A stretch of 42,362 nt of DNA from Bacteroidetes bacterium QH_10_64_37. Its GTDB lineage: Bacteria > Bacteroidota > Rhodothermia > Rhodothermales > Salinibacteraceae. The notes beneath the pieces were generated by a model, which saw nothing but the letters and a program-made list of their open reading frames with translations, was not told where the DNA came from and searched no databases. Positions 27,312 to 38,086 of the stretch are shown in pieces. Location: positions 1-42,362 of the forward strand of contig PXSZ01000079.1 in NCBI GenBank assembly GCA_003023105.1, written 5' to 3'. The stretch's first letter is position 1. Each line of letters begins with the position of its first letter. The position numbers were made by a program, and so were the translations under genes.

Positions 27312-28517
27312 ATGGCTTCCCCCGCAACGACGACCCGCGACCTCGGCTCGTACGTGTCGGAGCGCGTCCAGGAGACGCCTCCGAGTGGCATCCGCCGGTT
27401 CTTCGACATCGCCGCCACGATGGACGACGTCATCTCGCTCGGCATCGGCGAGCCCGATTTTGTGTCGCCGGAGCCGGTGCTGGAGGCCGGGATCGACTCG
27501 CTGGAGAAGGGACGCACGAGCTACACCTCGAACGCCGGAATGGCGGAGCTCCGGGCGCTCATTGCTGAGGACTACGAGGAGCGCTTTGGGCTCTCCTACG
27601 ATCCGGAGGATGAGATTATCGCGACGGTCGGGTGCAGCGAGGCGATGCAGCTGGCGATGCAGGCCCTCCTCGATCCGGGCGACGAGGTGCTCATCCCGGA
27701 GCCCTGCTTCGTCTCCTACGGCCCCTCCGCCCGCTTTGCCGGGGGCAACGTAGTGCACGTTCCCACCCACGTCGAGAACGACTTCCAGGTGACGGCCGCC
27801 GACATCGAACCCCACATTACCGAGCGGTCGAAGGTTCTCTTCCTCGGCTACCCCAACAATCCGACCGGGGCGGTGCTGCGGCGGGAAACGCTGCGCGAGA
27901 TTGCCGAGCTCGTCGCCGACCACGACCTGATGGTCGTCTCGGACGAAATTTACGATCAGCTCATTTACGGCACGGCTCGCGAGCGGGGGCACGTGTGCGT
28001 TCCTACTGTGGAGGGCCTCCGCGAGCGCACCGTGCTGCTGGGCGGCTTCTCCAAAAACTACGCGATGACCGGGTGGCGCATCGGGTACGCGTGTGCCCCG
28101 GCGCCGCTCCTGCAGGCGATGCACAAGGTGCACCAGTACATGATCATGAGCGCGCCGACCATGGCGCAGGAGGGAGCCATCGCCGCGCTGCGGGACGGCC
28201 GGGAGGATCTCGAAGAGATGCGGCAGAGCTACGACGAGCGCCGCCGGACCATCGTGCGGGGCCTGAATACCGCAGGGCTCCCGACCTTCGAGCCGGAGGG
28301 CGCCTTCTACTGCTTTCCCGACATCACGCCCACCGGACTGTCCTCGGAAGACTTCGCGCAGACGCTGCTAAAGGAGGAGAAGGTGGCCTGCGTCCCCGGC
28401 ACCGCCTTCGGGCCGAGCGGGGAGGGATACGTGCGCTGCTCCTACGCCACCGGCCTCGCCGACATCAAGAAGGCGCTCACCCGAATCGACCGCTTCGTGA
28501 CGCGGCATCGTGACTGA
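27312..28517 (+). CDS. PLP-dependent class I/II aminotransferase
   Basis: A 401-residue fold-type I aminotransferase (aspartate aminotransferase family) that moves an amino group between an amino acid and a 2-oxo acid. Visible motifs are ISLGIGEPDFVSPEP near the N-terminus, YTSNAGMAELR, the PLP-contact GYPNNPTGAVL, DEIYDQLIYG, and the Schiff-base lysine K248 in GGFSKNYAMTGWRIGY, followed by the conserved GEGYVRCSYA with the substrate-binding Arg. The subgroup resembles enzymes acting on aromatic or branched-chain substrates, but specificity is not certain. The ATG at 27312 gives the usual N-terminal length. Confidence 0.92.
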   Translation: MASPATTTRDLGSYVSERVQETPPSGIRRFFDIAATMDDVISLGIGEPDFVSPEPVLEAGIDSLEKGRTSYTSNAGMAELRALIAEDYEERFGLSYDPEDEIIATVGCSEAMQLAMQALLDPGDEVLIPEPCFVSYGPSARFAGGNVVHVPTHVENDFQVTAADIEPHITERSKVLFLGYPNNPTGAVLRRETLREIAELVADHDLMVVSDEIYDQLIYGTARERGHVCVPTVEGLRERTVLLGGFSKNYAMTGWRIGYACAPAPLLQAMHKVHQYMIMSAPTMAQEGAIAALRDGREDLEEMRQSYDERRRTIVRGLNTAGLPTFEPEGAFYCFPDITPTGLSSEDFAQTLLKEEKVACVPGTAFGPSGEGYVRCSYATGLADIKKALTRIDRFVTRHRD

Positions 28518-28608
28518 GCGAAACAGAAACAACCGTGCGAATGCGGAAGTTGAAAAATCTCACTGAACGTTCGATTTATCTCCCTGAATTTCAACCACTT
28601 GCGTCGCA

Positions 28609-29749
28609 ATGAGCACGTACTCAGACGAGGACCTCGAACAGCTTATCGAGCGCGTGGAGGCGCTCGGGGGCTATCTTTGACGTAGACGATCGCCGCATGA
28701 CCGTCAAGGAACTGAACCAGGAACGGATGGACCCGGACTTCTGGGACGATCCGGACCGGGCGACGGAGATCGAAAAGCGCATCGCCCGGGAAGAAGAGTG
28801 GATTGAGGCCTGGGAGGAGGTGAAAGAGCAGGCCGAGGATATCGAGACGCTCCAGCTCCTTGCGGAGGAAGAAGACGAGGACATGGACGATGAAATCAGC
28901 GCGGAGGCCCGCGCGCTTGAGAAGAAACTTGATCGGCTGGAGCTGGAGAGCCTCCTCGACGACCCCGACGACGAGCGGGACGCCATCGTCAACATCAACC
29001 CGGGCGCCGGGGGCACCGAGAGCCAGGACTGGGCCGAAATGCTGCTTCGCATGTACGTGCACTGGGCCGAGGCGCAGGACTACGAGACGGAGCTTCTCCA
29101 CCAGCAGCCCGGGGAGGAGGCGGGCATCAAGAGCGCGACGCTAAACGTGAGCGGGGAGTACGCCTACGGCCGAATGAAGAGCGAGACCGGCGTCCATCGG
29201 CTGGTCCGGATCTCGCCGTTTGATGCGGACGGGCGGCGCCACACCTCGTTCGCCAGCGTCTTCGTCTACCCCGAGGTGGACGACAGCATCAGCGTGGACC
29301 TGAGCGAGGGCGAGATCGAGCTCCAGACGTTTCGGTCGGGGGGCAAGGGCGGGCAGCACGTCAACCGGGTCGAAACCGGCGTGCGTCTCATCTGGACTGG
29401 CGAGCTCTCGAATGGGGAGGAAACCACCGTCCGCGCCGCGTGCACGCAGGAGCGGAGTCAGCACCAGAATCGCCGTCGTGCGCGGAAGATGCTCCAGAGC
29501 CGCATCTACCAGGCCGAACGCGAGATCCAGGAGCGAGAGAAAGAAAAGATCGAGAGCCAGAAGAAGAGCATCGAGTGGGGCAGTCAGATCCGCTCGTACG
29601 TCCTGCACCCATACACGATGGTGAACGATCATCGGACGGAGACGAAAATTGAAGATGCCGAGTCCGTGCTCGATGGGGAAAAGCTGGATCCGTTGATCAA
29701 GGCCTATCTGTTGAAGGGCAAGAAGGACCGGGACACCTCTCCCGTGTAA
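28609..29749 (+). CDS. prfB: peptide chain release factor 2 (programmed +1 frameshift)
   Basis: RF2 recognises UAA and UGA and triggers peptide release. Translation starts at 28609 and reads 23 codons to GGC TAT CTT followed by TGA (28678-28680). It must slip +1 at CTT T to continue GAC GTA GAC from 28679, giving a 379-residue protein. The slip site is the classic CTTTGAC with a purine-rich GGGGG just upstream, as in E. coli, so low RF2 at the in-frame UGA favours frameshifting: an autoregulatory loop. The codon-recognition SPF motif (RISPFDADG) and the catalytic GGQ (residues 247-249) are intact. The N-terminal helical domain is acidic, as elsewhere in this genome. Confidence 0.96.
28675..28681 (+). 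promoter_or_regulatory. prfB: prfB programmed frameshift site CTTTGAC
   Basis: The sequence GGGGGCTATCTTTGAC places a slippery CTT codon before the in-frame TGA, with an SD-like purine run a few bases upstream. The ribosome is expected to skip T28678. This element is conserved in many bacterial prfB genes and senses RF2 activity. Confidence 0.9.
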
Positions 29750-29881
29750 CGGCGTTATCTCGACGGGTCGGTTCCTCAGGTCCTGCTTCTTTTGCTGAAG
29801 GGTCCGGTCAGAAACATCGAGCGGGGGAAGTCGTTACCAGTCTCGATACGCATTTGTCGTGTCACGCTGGATTTCAGCGGG

Positions 29882-29907
29882 AAAGGTGGCCGCAGGCGCC
29901 ACCTTTT
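29882..29907 (+). terminator. intrinsic terminator downstream of prfB
   Basis: AAAGGTGGC (29882-29890) pairs perfectly with GCCACCTTT (29898-29906), with a 7-nt loop, followed by T and then CGTG. It is 133 bp after the prfB stop. The T tract is short, counting mainly the stem's own TTTT. Confidence 0.55.
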
Positions 29908-29973
29908 CGTGCTCATGGCGGCTTCCCGATCATGAGTTGGAAGGGCGGCTTCGGGGACCTGGAGTCGCGGTTG

Positions 29974-30008
29974 GCGCTCGTCCCGCCTGTCGGGTCGGGC
30001 GCTTTTTT
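29974..30008 (+). terminator. strong intrinsic terminator or attenuator upstream of rimP
   Basis: A 29-nt hairpin (29974-30002): GCGCTCG pairs with CGGGCGC through one G-T wobble, then a T-T mismatch, then CCCG with CGGG around a 5-nt loop, followed by TTTTTT (30003-30008). It ends only 72 bp before the rimP GTG. If the operon promoter lies upstream, this would be an attenuator in the leader of an operon that encodes NusA; otherwise it ends the prfB transcript. Confidence 0.7.
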
Positions 30009-30080
30009 GCACCGCAGCGACACGCCGCCGCGTATCGATGCTGAGAGCGATCGTATTTTTTGGACCGACGAATTATCTTC

Positions 30081-30548
30081 GTGAATCCCACGCAGCAGCA
30101 ACTTGCTGATCGGGTGCGCGGCCTCACCGAAGAGGTGATTGCCGGGACCGACTACTTTTTGGTGGACGTAGAGGTGCGGGGGCACGAGGGAACGCGCGTC
30201 GTCGAAGTATACGTGGATTCCGAAGACGAGATGGGACACGACGACCTTGCGCTGATTAGCAAAGAGGTAGGGTTTTTACTCGACGTGGAGGACGCGGTCG
30301 AGGGAAGCTACAAGTTGGAGCTTTCCTCGCCGGGGATTAAGCGTCCTTTGACGATGCCCCAGCAGTATCGGAAGAACGTTGGACGCACGTTGCGTGTACG
30401 ATTTAAAGATGAGGACGAAGAAGAAATTGTGGTCGGGGACTTGACGGATGCCAATGACGAAATGATTGAGCTTGAGCTACCCTCGGCGGAGCGCCTTCAG
30501 CTTCCCTACGCAGCGATCACACAGGCGCGGATTGAGCTGCCCTGGTGA
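30081..30548 (+). CDS. rimP: ribosome maturation factor RimP
   Basis: A 155-residue protein needed for 30S subunit maturation. The N-terminal alpha/beta domain (VRGLTEEVIAGTDYFLVDVEVRG, VVEVYVDSED) and the conserved YKLELSSPGIKRPL lead into a C-terminal SH3-like barrel (RTLRVRFKDEDEEEIVVGDL). The GTG at 30081 (NPTQQQLADRV) is chosen; a TTG at 30060 would add 7 residues. It is the first gene of the rimP-nusA-infB-rbfA-truB cluster and lies 61 bp before nusA. The C-terminal half is strongly acidic. Confidence 0.92.
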   Translation: MNPTQQQLADRVRGLTEEVIAGTDYFLVDVEVRGHEGTRVVEVYVDSEDEMGHDDLALISKEVGFLLDVEDAVEGSYKLELSSPGIKRPLTMPQQYRKNVGRTLRVRFKDEDEEEIVVGDLTDANDEMIELELPSAERLQLPYAAITQARIELPW

Positions 30549-30609
30549 CGACGCGAGGCTTTGAGCGCCGATCTGAGCGGACGTACTTCTTCACAGGACG
30601 AGACGGATT

Positions 30610-32343
30610 ATGCGAAGCGAAGACCTGATTGCCTCATTTGGGGAGATTGCCCGGTCCAAAGACATGGATCGGGACACGCTGCAGATCATCGTCGAGGATG
30701 TCTTTCGCGCAATGCTCCGCAAGCGGTACGGGTCGGATGAGGCCTTCGAGATTATCTTTAATCCGAACCAGGGCGACATTCAGATCCTCCACATTCAGGA
30801 GGTTGTGGGCGAGTGGGACCTTGAGGACCCCGTCACGGAGATTAAGCTCTCCGACGCCAAGGCGATCGATGAAGGCTTTGGGGTGGACGACGAGGTGGCC
30901 GGCGAGCTGGACATTAGTGAGTTTGGGCGGCGGGCCGTCATGACGGCGCGGCAGACCTTCCGCCAGCGCATTCGCGACATCGAGAAGGAACAGATCTACC
31001 AGGAATACACCGAGCTGATTGGGGAAATCGTGGTCGGCGAGATCTACCAGGTGCGCCAGCACGAGACGCTTTTGATGCACGAGGACACCGAGCTGGCTCT
31101 GCCCCGCGACGAGCAGGTTCCGGGCGATCACTACCGGAAAGGAAACATGCTTCGAGCGGTCGTGAAGGAGGTGCGCCGGGACGCCGGCAGCGACCCGCAG
31201 GTTGTAATGAGCCGGACCTCCCCGGTCTTCATGGAGCGTCTGTTCGAGGTGGAGGTCCCCGAGGTGCACGACGGCATCGTCGAAATCAAGAAGGTGGCCC
31301 GGATTCCGGGCGACCGCGCCAAGGTGGCGGTGGCAAGTCACGACGAAAAGGTAGATCCCGTGGGGGCCTGCGTGGGCGTGAAGGGCGTTCGGATCAACGC
31401 TGTCGTTCGGGAGCTCTCGGACGAGAATATCGACGTGATGCAGTGGTCGGACGATCCGAAGGAACTCATTGCCCGGGCGCTGTCTCCGGCCGAGCCGACG
31501 AATGTGACCCTGAACGAAGACGAGGATCCGCCCCGGGCCCGCGTCGAGGTGCCGGCCGACGAGGTGAGCCAGGCCATCGGCAAGCGGGGGGTCAACATCA
31601 AGCTCGCCTCGCGATTGACCGGATTTGAACTCGACGTCTACCGCGAAATTCCGCCGGACGAAGAGGACATTGACATCGAGCAGTTTGGCGATGAACTTTC
31701 AGACGAGACGATCGAGAAGCTCAAGCGGATCGGGTGTGATACCGGGAAGGCCGTGCTCGAGCTCTCGGTGGATGCCTTGTCTCGGCGCGCGGATCTGGAG
31801 CGCGAGATCGCTGAGCGCGTGTTGGAGATCATCGAGACGGAATTCGAGAAGGGACCGGGCATCATCGAGGCGATCCGGCAGGAGCGCTTTACCGTGGAGT
31901 CCGTGGGCGCCCCCGGAGAGACCGAGGCGGACGGAACCTCCCCCAGCGAACCGGCCGATGAAGGACGGGCCCGAGAACGGGCTGGGGAGACAACGGACGA
32001 TTCGGCAGCCCCGGAGGAATCGCCCGAGGAGGCGTCCGAACAGGCGGAGGCTGCTGAACGCGAAACCGGGGGCGGCGAGAGGGGGACGGAGGAGAATCCC
32101 GACTCCGTCGAGGATACGGAAGAGGCGTCGACCGTCGAGGCGGATGCTGCGCCGAAAGCTGGCGCCGAGCCGGAGGATGATGAGGCTGAACCGGAAGATG
32201 ACGAGGCTGAGTCGGCGTCGACCGACGGGGCGACGACCGAGGAGGATACGACGGAAGCCGGGGAGCCGCCGCCGAGCGAGGCGTCGGATGCGGCTGCTGA
32301 AGAGTCTGAACCCGTTCAAGGAGAATCGGAGGTCAAGTCGTGA
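30610..32343 (+). CDS. nusA: transcription termination/antitermination factor NusA
   Basis: A 577-residue RNA polymerase-associated factor that modulates pausing, intrinsic termination and antitermination. The order is: N-terminal RNAP-binding domain (about 1-125), S1 domain (about 130-200), KH1 with GVKGVR (about 255) and KH2 with IGKRGVNIKLA (about 322). A helical HhH-like domain (about 360-425, SDETIEKLKRIGCDTGKAVLELSVDAL) follows. The last 140 residues are a low-complexity Glu/Ala/Pro/Thr tail with the repeat EPEDDEAEPEDDEAE, replacing the acidic repeats of the E. coli protein. The position between rimP and infB is the conserved one. NusA may feed back on the terminator-like hairpins upstream of rimP. 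Confidence 0.95.
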   Translation: MRSEDLIASFGEIARSKDMDRDTLQIIVEDVFRAMLRKRYGSDEAFEIIFNPNQGDIQILHIQEVVGEWDLEDPVTEIKLSDAKAIDEGFGVDDEVAGELDISEFGRRAVMTARQTFRQRIRDIEKEQIYQEYTELIGEIVVGEIYQVRQHETLLMHEDTELALPRDEQVPGDHYRKGNMLRAVVKEVRRDAGSDPQVVMSRTSPVFMERLFEVEVPEVHDGIVEIKKVARIPGDRAKVAVASHDEKVDPVGACVGVKGVRINAVVRELSDENIDVMQWSDDPKELIARALSPAEPTNVTLNEDEDPPRARVEVPADEVSQAIGKRGVNIKLASRLTGFELDVYREIPPDEEDIDIEQFGDELSDETIEKLKRIGCDTGKAVLELSVDALSRRADLEREIAERVLEIIETEFEKGPGIIEAIRQERFTVESVGAPGETEADGTSPSEPADEGRARERAGETTDDSAAPEESPEEASEQAEAAERETGGGERGTEENPDSVEDTEEASTVEADAAPKAGAEPEDDEAEPEDDEAESASTDGATTEEDTTEAGEPPPSEASDAAAEESEPVQGESEVKS

Positions 32344-32412
32344 CGGATTCGTCGAACAGGCGAACGGCTTGTTCTCTGTTTCGCAGGTGACTGAGCACCA
32401 ACCGATTGCCAT

Positions 32413-35328
<2,916 letters not shown>

Positions 35329-35401
35329 CCCCCCGAGTCCCGGGCGCCGTCCGTGCCCCGAGAGTACGTCCTCTGACGATTCACCTGACCCCCTGCCGGA
35401 G

Positions 35402-35800
35402 ATGAGTATTCACACCGAACGCGTTGCGGAGCTCGTTCAGCGGGAAGTTGCCCGCATCCTTCAGCGAGACTATTCGGACCAGCTCCAGCCGATGGTGACG
35501 ATCACCCGGACTCGTGTCACGGGCGACCTTTCCATCGCGTACGTGTACGCGAGCGTGATGGGCGACACCTCCGAGGAGCGCGAGGCCACCTTCCGACAGC
35601 TCAAAGCCCTCACCGATGACATTCGGGAAAAGCTGGCCTCTCGAATCCGACATCAGGTCCGCGAGATTCCGGAGCTCAAGTTCTTTCACGACGAATCGCT
35701 GGAGAAGGCCAAGCGCATGGAAACGCTCTTTGACCGCATCCGGGAAGAGCGGGAGCGCCGCCTCGGAGACGCGGAGGAGTCTCCCGAGGACCTCGAGTAA
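35402..35800 (+). CDS. rbfA: 30S ribosome-binding factor RbfA
   Basis: A 132-residue KH-like cold-shock protein that binds the immature 30S subunit near the 5' helix of 16S rRNA. The start at 35402 ([20 protein letters not shown]) matches the family's N-terminus; the frame is open further upstream only by chance. Conserved parts are [24 protein letters not shown] and [27 protein letters not shown]. The C-terminal tail is acidic. It sits 73 bp after infB and 106 bp before truB. Confidence 0.95.
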   Translation: MSIHTERVAELVQREVARILQRDYSDQLQPMVTITRTRVTGDLSIAYVYASVMGDTSEEREATFRQLKALTDDIREKLASRIRHQVREIPELKFFHDESLEKAKRMETLFDRIREERERRLGDAEESPEDLE

Positions 35801-35906
35801 CATCACGCCGCCGGCGGGTTGCTACTCGCTCCTTGCCTCATCGCGAATCCGACCCCGAAACGATTCCGTGCCGTCCGCCGCCGCCCAGCGCGACATTCCG
35901 CCGGAG

Positions 35907-36596
35907 ATGGTGTACACGCCCCCCGATCGTCCGGCGACGTGGGGGGAGGGCGCGATTCTCCCGGTGGATAAGCCGAGAAGCCTCCCGTCGTTCGATGTCG
36001 TGGAGACCGTTCGAGAGGGCACCGAGGTGCAGAAGGTGGGGCACGCCGGCACGCTCGACCCCATGGCGACCGGCCTGCTCATCATCCTCGTGGCCCGGCC
36101 CGCCACGCGCCTGCAGGCAGCCTGCATGCACCTGCCCAAAACCTACGAGGCCACCCTTCGCCTCGGCGAAACGACGCCCTCCTACGACACCGAGACCGAG
36201 GTCGTGAAGCGCACCGATCCGTCAGGGATCACCCGGGCGGACATCGACGAGGCCCGCGAGTCCTTTCTCGGTCCCATCGAGCAGGTGCCGCCCATGTACT
36301 CGGCAGTGCGGGTGGACGGCGAGCGGCTCTACGAAAAGGCCCGCCGGGGCGAGACCGTGGACCGTCCCCCGCGACAGGTGCGCGTCGACCGCTTTGAACT
36401 GATGGAATGGGCGTCCCCGGATCTCACCGTCCGGATCGAGTGCTCGAAAGGGACCTACATCCGGGCGCTGGCCCGCGATCTGGGCGAGACACTGGGGGTG
36501 GGGGCGCACCTTACGGCCCTCCGCCGGACGGACATCGCGGCGTTTTCGGTGGACGACAGTTGGACGCTGGCGGCACTGGAGGAGACGCTATCATAG
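35907..36596 (+). CDS. truB: tRNA pseudouridine(55) synthase TruB
   Basis: A 229-residue enzyme that makes pseudouridine at U55 of the tRNA T-loop. The catalytic Asp (codon 36057-36059, residue 51) lies in the conserved VGHAGTLDPMATGLLI; the KTYEATLRLGETTPSYDTE and VPPMYSAVRVDGERLYEKARRG segments follow, with the thumb/PUA-like region at the end. An upstream GTG at 35868 would add 13 residues; the ATG is preferred because Asp51 is then near the usual position. The N-terminal signature reads DKPRSLPSFDVV rather than the common KPxGxTS. It ends 21 bp before ribF. Confidence 0.93.
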   Translation: MVYTPPDRPATWGEGAILPVDKPRSLPSFDVVETVREGTEVQKVGHAGTLDPMATGLLIILVARPATRLQAACMHLPKTYEATLRLGETTPSYDTETEVVKRTDPSGITRADIDEARESFLGPIEQVPPMYSAVRVDGERLYEKARRGETVDRPPRQVRVDRFELMEWASPDLTVRIECSKGTYIRALARDLGETLGVGAHLTALRRTDIAAFSVDDSWTLAALEETLS

Positions 36597-36617
36597 GACG
36601 ACGATCCGATTCCGGTT

Positions 36618-37553
36618 ATGAAGCGCGAAATTGGCTGGGACGAGATCACCCACGACGACCGCTCGGTCGTGACCGTGGGAACGTTCGACGGCGTCCATCG
36701 GGGACACCGGGCGATCATCGAGTACCTGAAGCAGCGGGCCGAGGAGCAATCGGGCCCCAGCACGCTCGTCTCGTTCGATCCACACCCGCGCACCGTCGTC
36801 CAGAAGGAAGAGGTGCCCCTGCTCACGACGGTCGCCGAGCGGGCCGATCTACTGGAGGAGCTCGGCCTCGATCGCTTCGTCGTCGTTCCGTTCTCGACGG
36901 AGTTTGCCCAGCTCGGCCCCAAGGAGTACGTCCGGGACGTGCTGGTCACACAGATTGGACTGCAGGAGGTCACCGTCGGCTACGACCACCGGTTCGGGAA
37001 GGATCGGGCCGGCGACGTAGAGCTGCTCCGCGATCTCGGCGATCACTTCGGGTTCGAGATCGATGTCATTCCCCCGCAGCATGTGGACCGCGACATTGTG
37101 TCGTCGAGCGCCATCCGGTCTCTGCTTCGGGACGAGGGGGCCATCGAGGAGGCGAACGAGCGGCTGGGGCGGCCCTACCAGCTTGAGGGTATCGTAGCGT
37201 GGGGGAAGGGACGGGGCCGCCAACTCGGATATCCAACCGCCAACCTGGCCCTCGAGGATGTCCGCAAGCTCGTCCCGAAACGCGGCGTGTACGCCACCAC
37301 GGTGACGCTTCCCGACGGCCAACAGCGGAGCGGGATGATGAACATCGGTCGCCGACCCACCTTCGACGAAATGGACGTGACGGTGGAGGTACATCTCCTC
37401 GACTTCGAGGGCGATTTGTACGGAGAGCGCCTCTCTGTTCAGTTCCTGCAAAGATTGCGAGACGAACAGAAGTTTGAGTCGGCGGAGGCCCTGGCGGCGC
37501 AACTTTCGGAAGACGAAGAGCATTGTAAAAGCGTTATCGGAGCCACCGCCTGA
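36618..37553 (+). CDS. ribF: bifunctional riboflavin kinase/FAD synthetase
   Basis: A 311-residue enzyme that phosphorylates riboflavin to FMN and adenylylates FMN to FAD. The N-terminal nucleotidyltransferase domain has VVTVGTFDGVHRGHRAII (20-37) and VGYDHRFGKDR, then SSSAIRSLL. The C-terminal flavokinase barrel has GKGRGRQLGYPTANL and NIGRRPTF. The gene follows truB by 21 bp, and truB-ribF-rpsO is a common bacterial arrangement. A 125-bp leader with hairpins separates it from rpsO. Confidence 0.96.
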   Translation: MKREIGWDEITHDDRSVVTVGTFDGVHRGHRAIIEYLKQRAEEQSGPSTLVSFDPHPRTVVQKEEVPLLTTVAERADLLEELGLDRFVVVPFSTEFAQLGPKEYVRDVLVTQIGLQEVTVGYDHRFGKDRAGDVELLRDLGDHFGFEIDVIPPQHVDRDIVSSSAIRSLLRDEGAIEEANERLGRPYQLEGIVAWGKGRGRQLGYPTANLALEDVRKLVPKRGVYATTVTLPDGQQRSGMMNIGRRPTFDEMDVTVEVHLLDFEGDLYGERLSVQFLQRLRDEQKFESAEALAAQLSEDEEHCKSVIGATA

Positions 37554-37562
37554 CGGCTCCCT

Positions 37563-37586
37563 GCCGCCCCGCTTCGCAGGGGCGGC
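37563..37586 (+). promoter_or_regulatory. hairpin in the rpsO leader (possible S15 control site)
   Basis: GCCGCCCC (37563-37570) pairs perfectly with GGGGCGGC (37579-37586), with an 8-nt loop that can form a small inner stem. No T tract follows, so it is not a simple terminator. It lies 93 bp before the rpsO ATG. S15 represses its own translation through leader structures in several bacteria, which makes this a candidate. Confidence 0.4.
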
Positions 37587-37607
37587 GAAGAAGTTGGGCG
37601 TGTTTTC

Positions 37608-37641
37608 CCGCGACCCCCACAGGAATCGCGGTTTCTTCTTT
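37608..37641 (+). terminator. terminator-like hairpin in the rpsO leader
   Basis: CCGCGA (37608-37613) pairs with TCGCGG (37626-37631), loop 12 nt, followed by TTTCTTCTTT (37632-37641). The rpsO ATG is 37 bp further on. It could end the truB-ribF transcript or act as an attenuator for rpsO. Confidence 0.45.
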
Positions 37642-37678
37642 AGCATGGCACAATCTAAAGAGGTACTCACACTGCACG

Positions 37679-37945
37679 ATGATTACCAAGGAAGAGAAAC
37701 AGGAACTTGTAGACCGGTTCGGCAACGGACCGGACGACACGGGAACTCCCGAGGTGCAAATCGCAATCTTTACAAAGCGGATTCAACGCCTTACGGAGCA
37801 CCTCAAGGAGCATCCCAACGACAATTCCACGCGTCACGGGCTGCTCGATCTCGTCGGGAAGCGTCGGCGGCTGCTCAATTATCTCGAAGACAACGAGATT
37901 GAGCGCTACCGGTCGATTCGAGACGAGCTCGAGCTTCGGAAGTAG
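37679..37945 (+). CDS. rpsO: 30S ribosomal protein S15
   Basis: An 88-residue primary rRNA-binding protein of the 30S platform that binds 16S rRNA near helices 20-22. The sequence is typical (MITKEEKQELVDRFG, DTGTPEVQIAIFTKRIQRLTEHLKEH, DNSTRHGLLDLVGKRRRLLNYL) and full length. It lies between ribF and pnp, with a terminator-like hairpin on each side, so its transcript may be separable from both. Confidence 0.98.
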   Translation: MITKEEKQELVDRFGNGPDDTGTPEVQIAIFTKRIQRLTEHLKEHPNDNSTRHGLLDLVGKRRRLLNYLEDNEIERYRSIRDELELRK

Positions 37946-37957
37946 TGTCCCTGCCCA

Positions 37958-37989
37958 CGGCGTCCCGACGACTGTCGGGGGGCCGTTTT
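37958..37989 (+). terminator. intrinsic terminator between rpsO and pnp
   Basis: CCCGAC (37964-37969) pairs with GTCGGG (37974-37979) around a GACT loop; an outer CGGC (37958-37961) pairs with GCCG (37982-37985) after a 2x2 internal loop. TTTT (37986-37989) follows. It begins 13 bp after the rpsO stop and about 100 bp before pnp. Confidence 0.7.
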
Positions 37990-38086
37990 GTATGTCGGGG
38001 CAGTGACGGCCGGGCACCGGTCGTCGGCCCGCGTGCTGAACCCCCTTTCGCCTTTTGTTGACTTTGAGCGTAGTAGACTGAGCCTT

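Larger units (their letters stand above)
29750..30080 (+). other. prfB-rimP intergenic region with two terminator hairpins
   Basis: This 331-bp gap holds the hairpins at 29882-29907 and 29974-30008. No tRNA or convincing gene was seen; a 76-residue open frame (29854-30084) that overlaps both hairpins is judged spurious. It must contain the end of the prfB transcript and the promoter or leader of the rimP-nusA-infB operon. Confidence 0.5.

Noticed and set aside
28549..28595. GTTGAAA / TTTCAAC inverted repeat upstream of prfB
   Set aside because: Seven AT-rich pairs separated by 33 nt are expected by chance in such a region; not supported as a site.
29854..30084. A 76-codon open frame between prfB and rimP
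   Set aside because: It spans two intrinsic-terminator hairpins and its tract TTTTTT, and shows no protein-like pattern.
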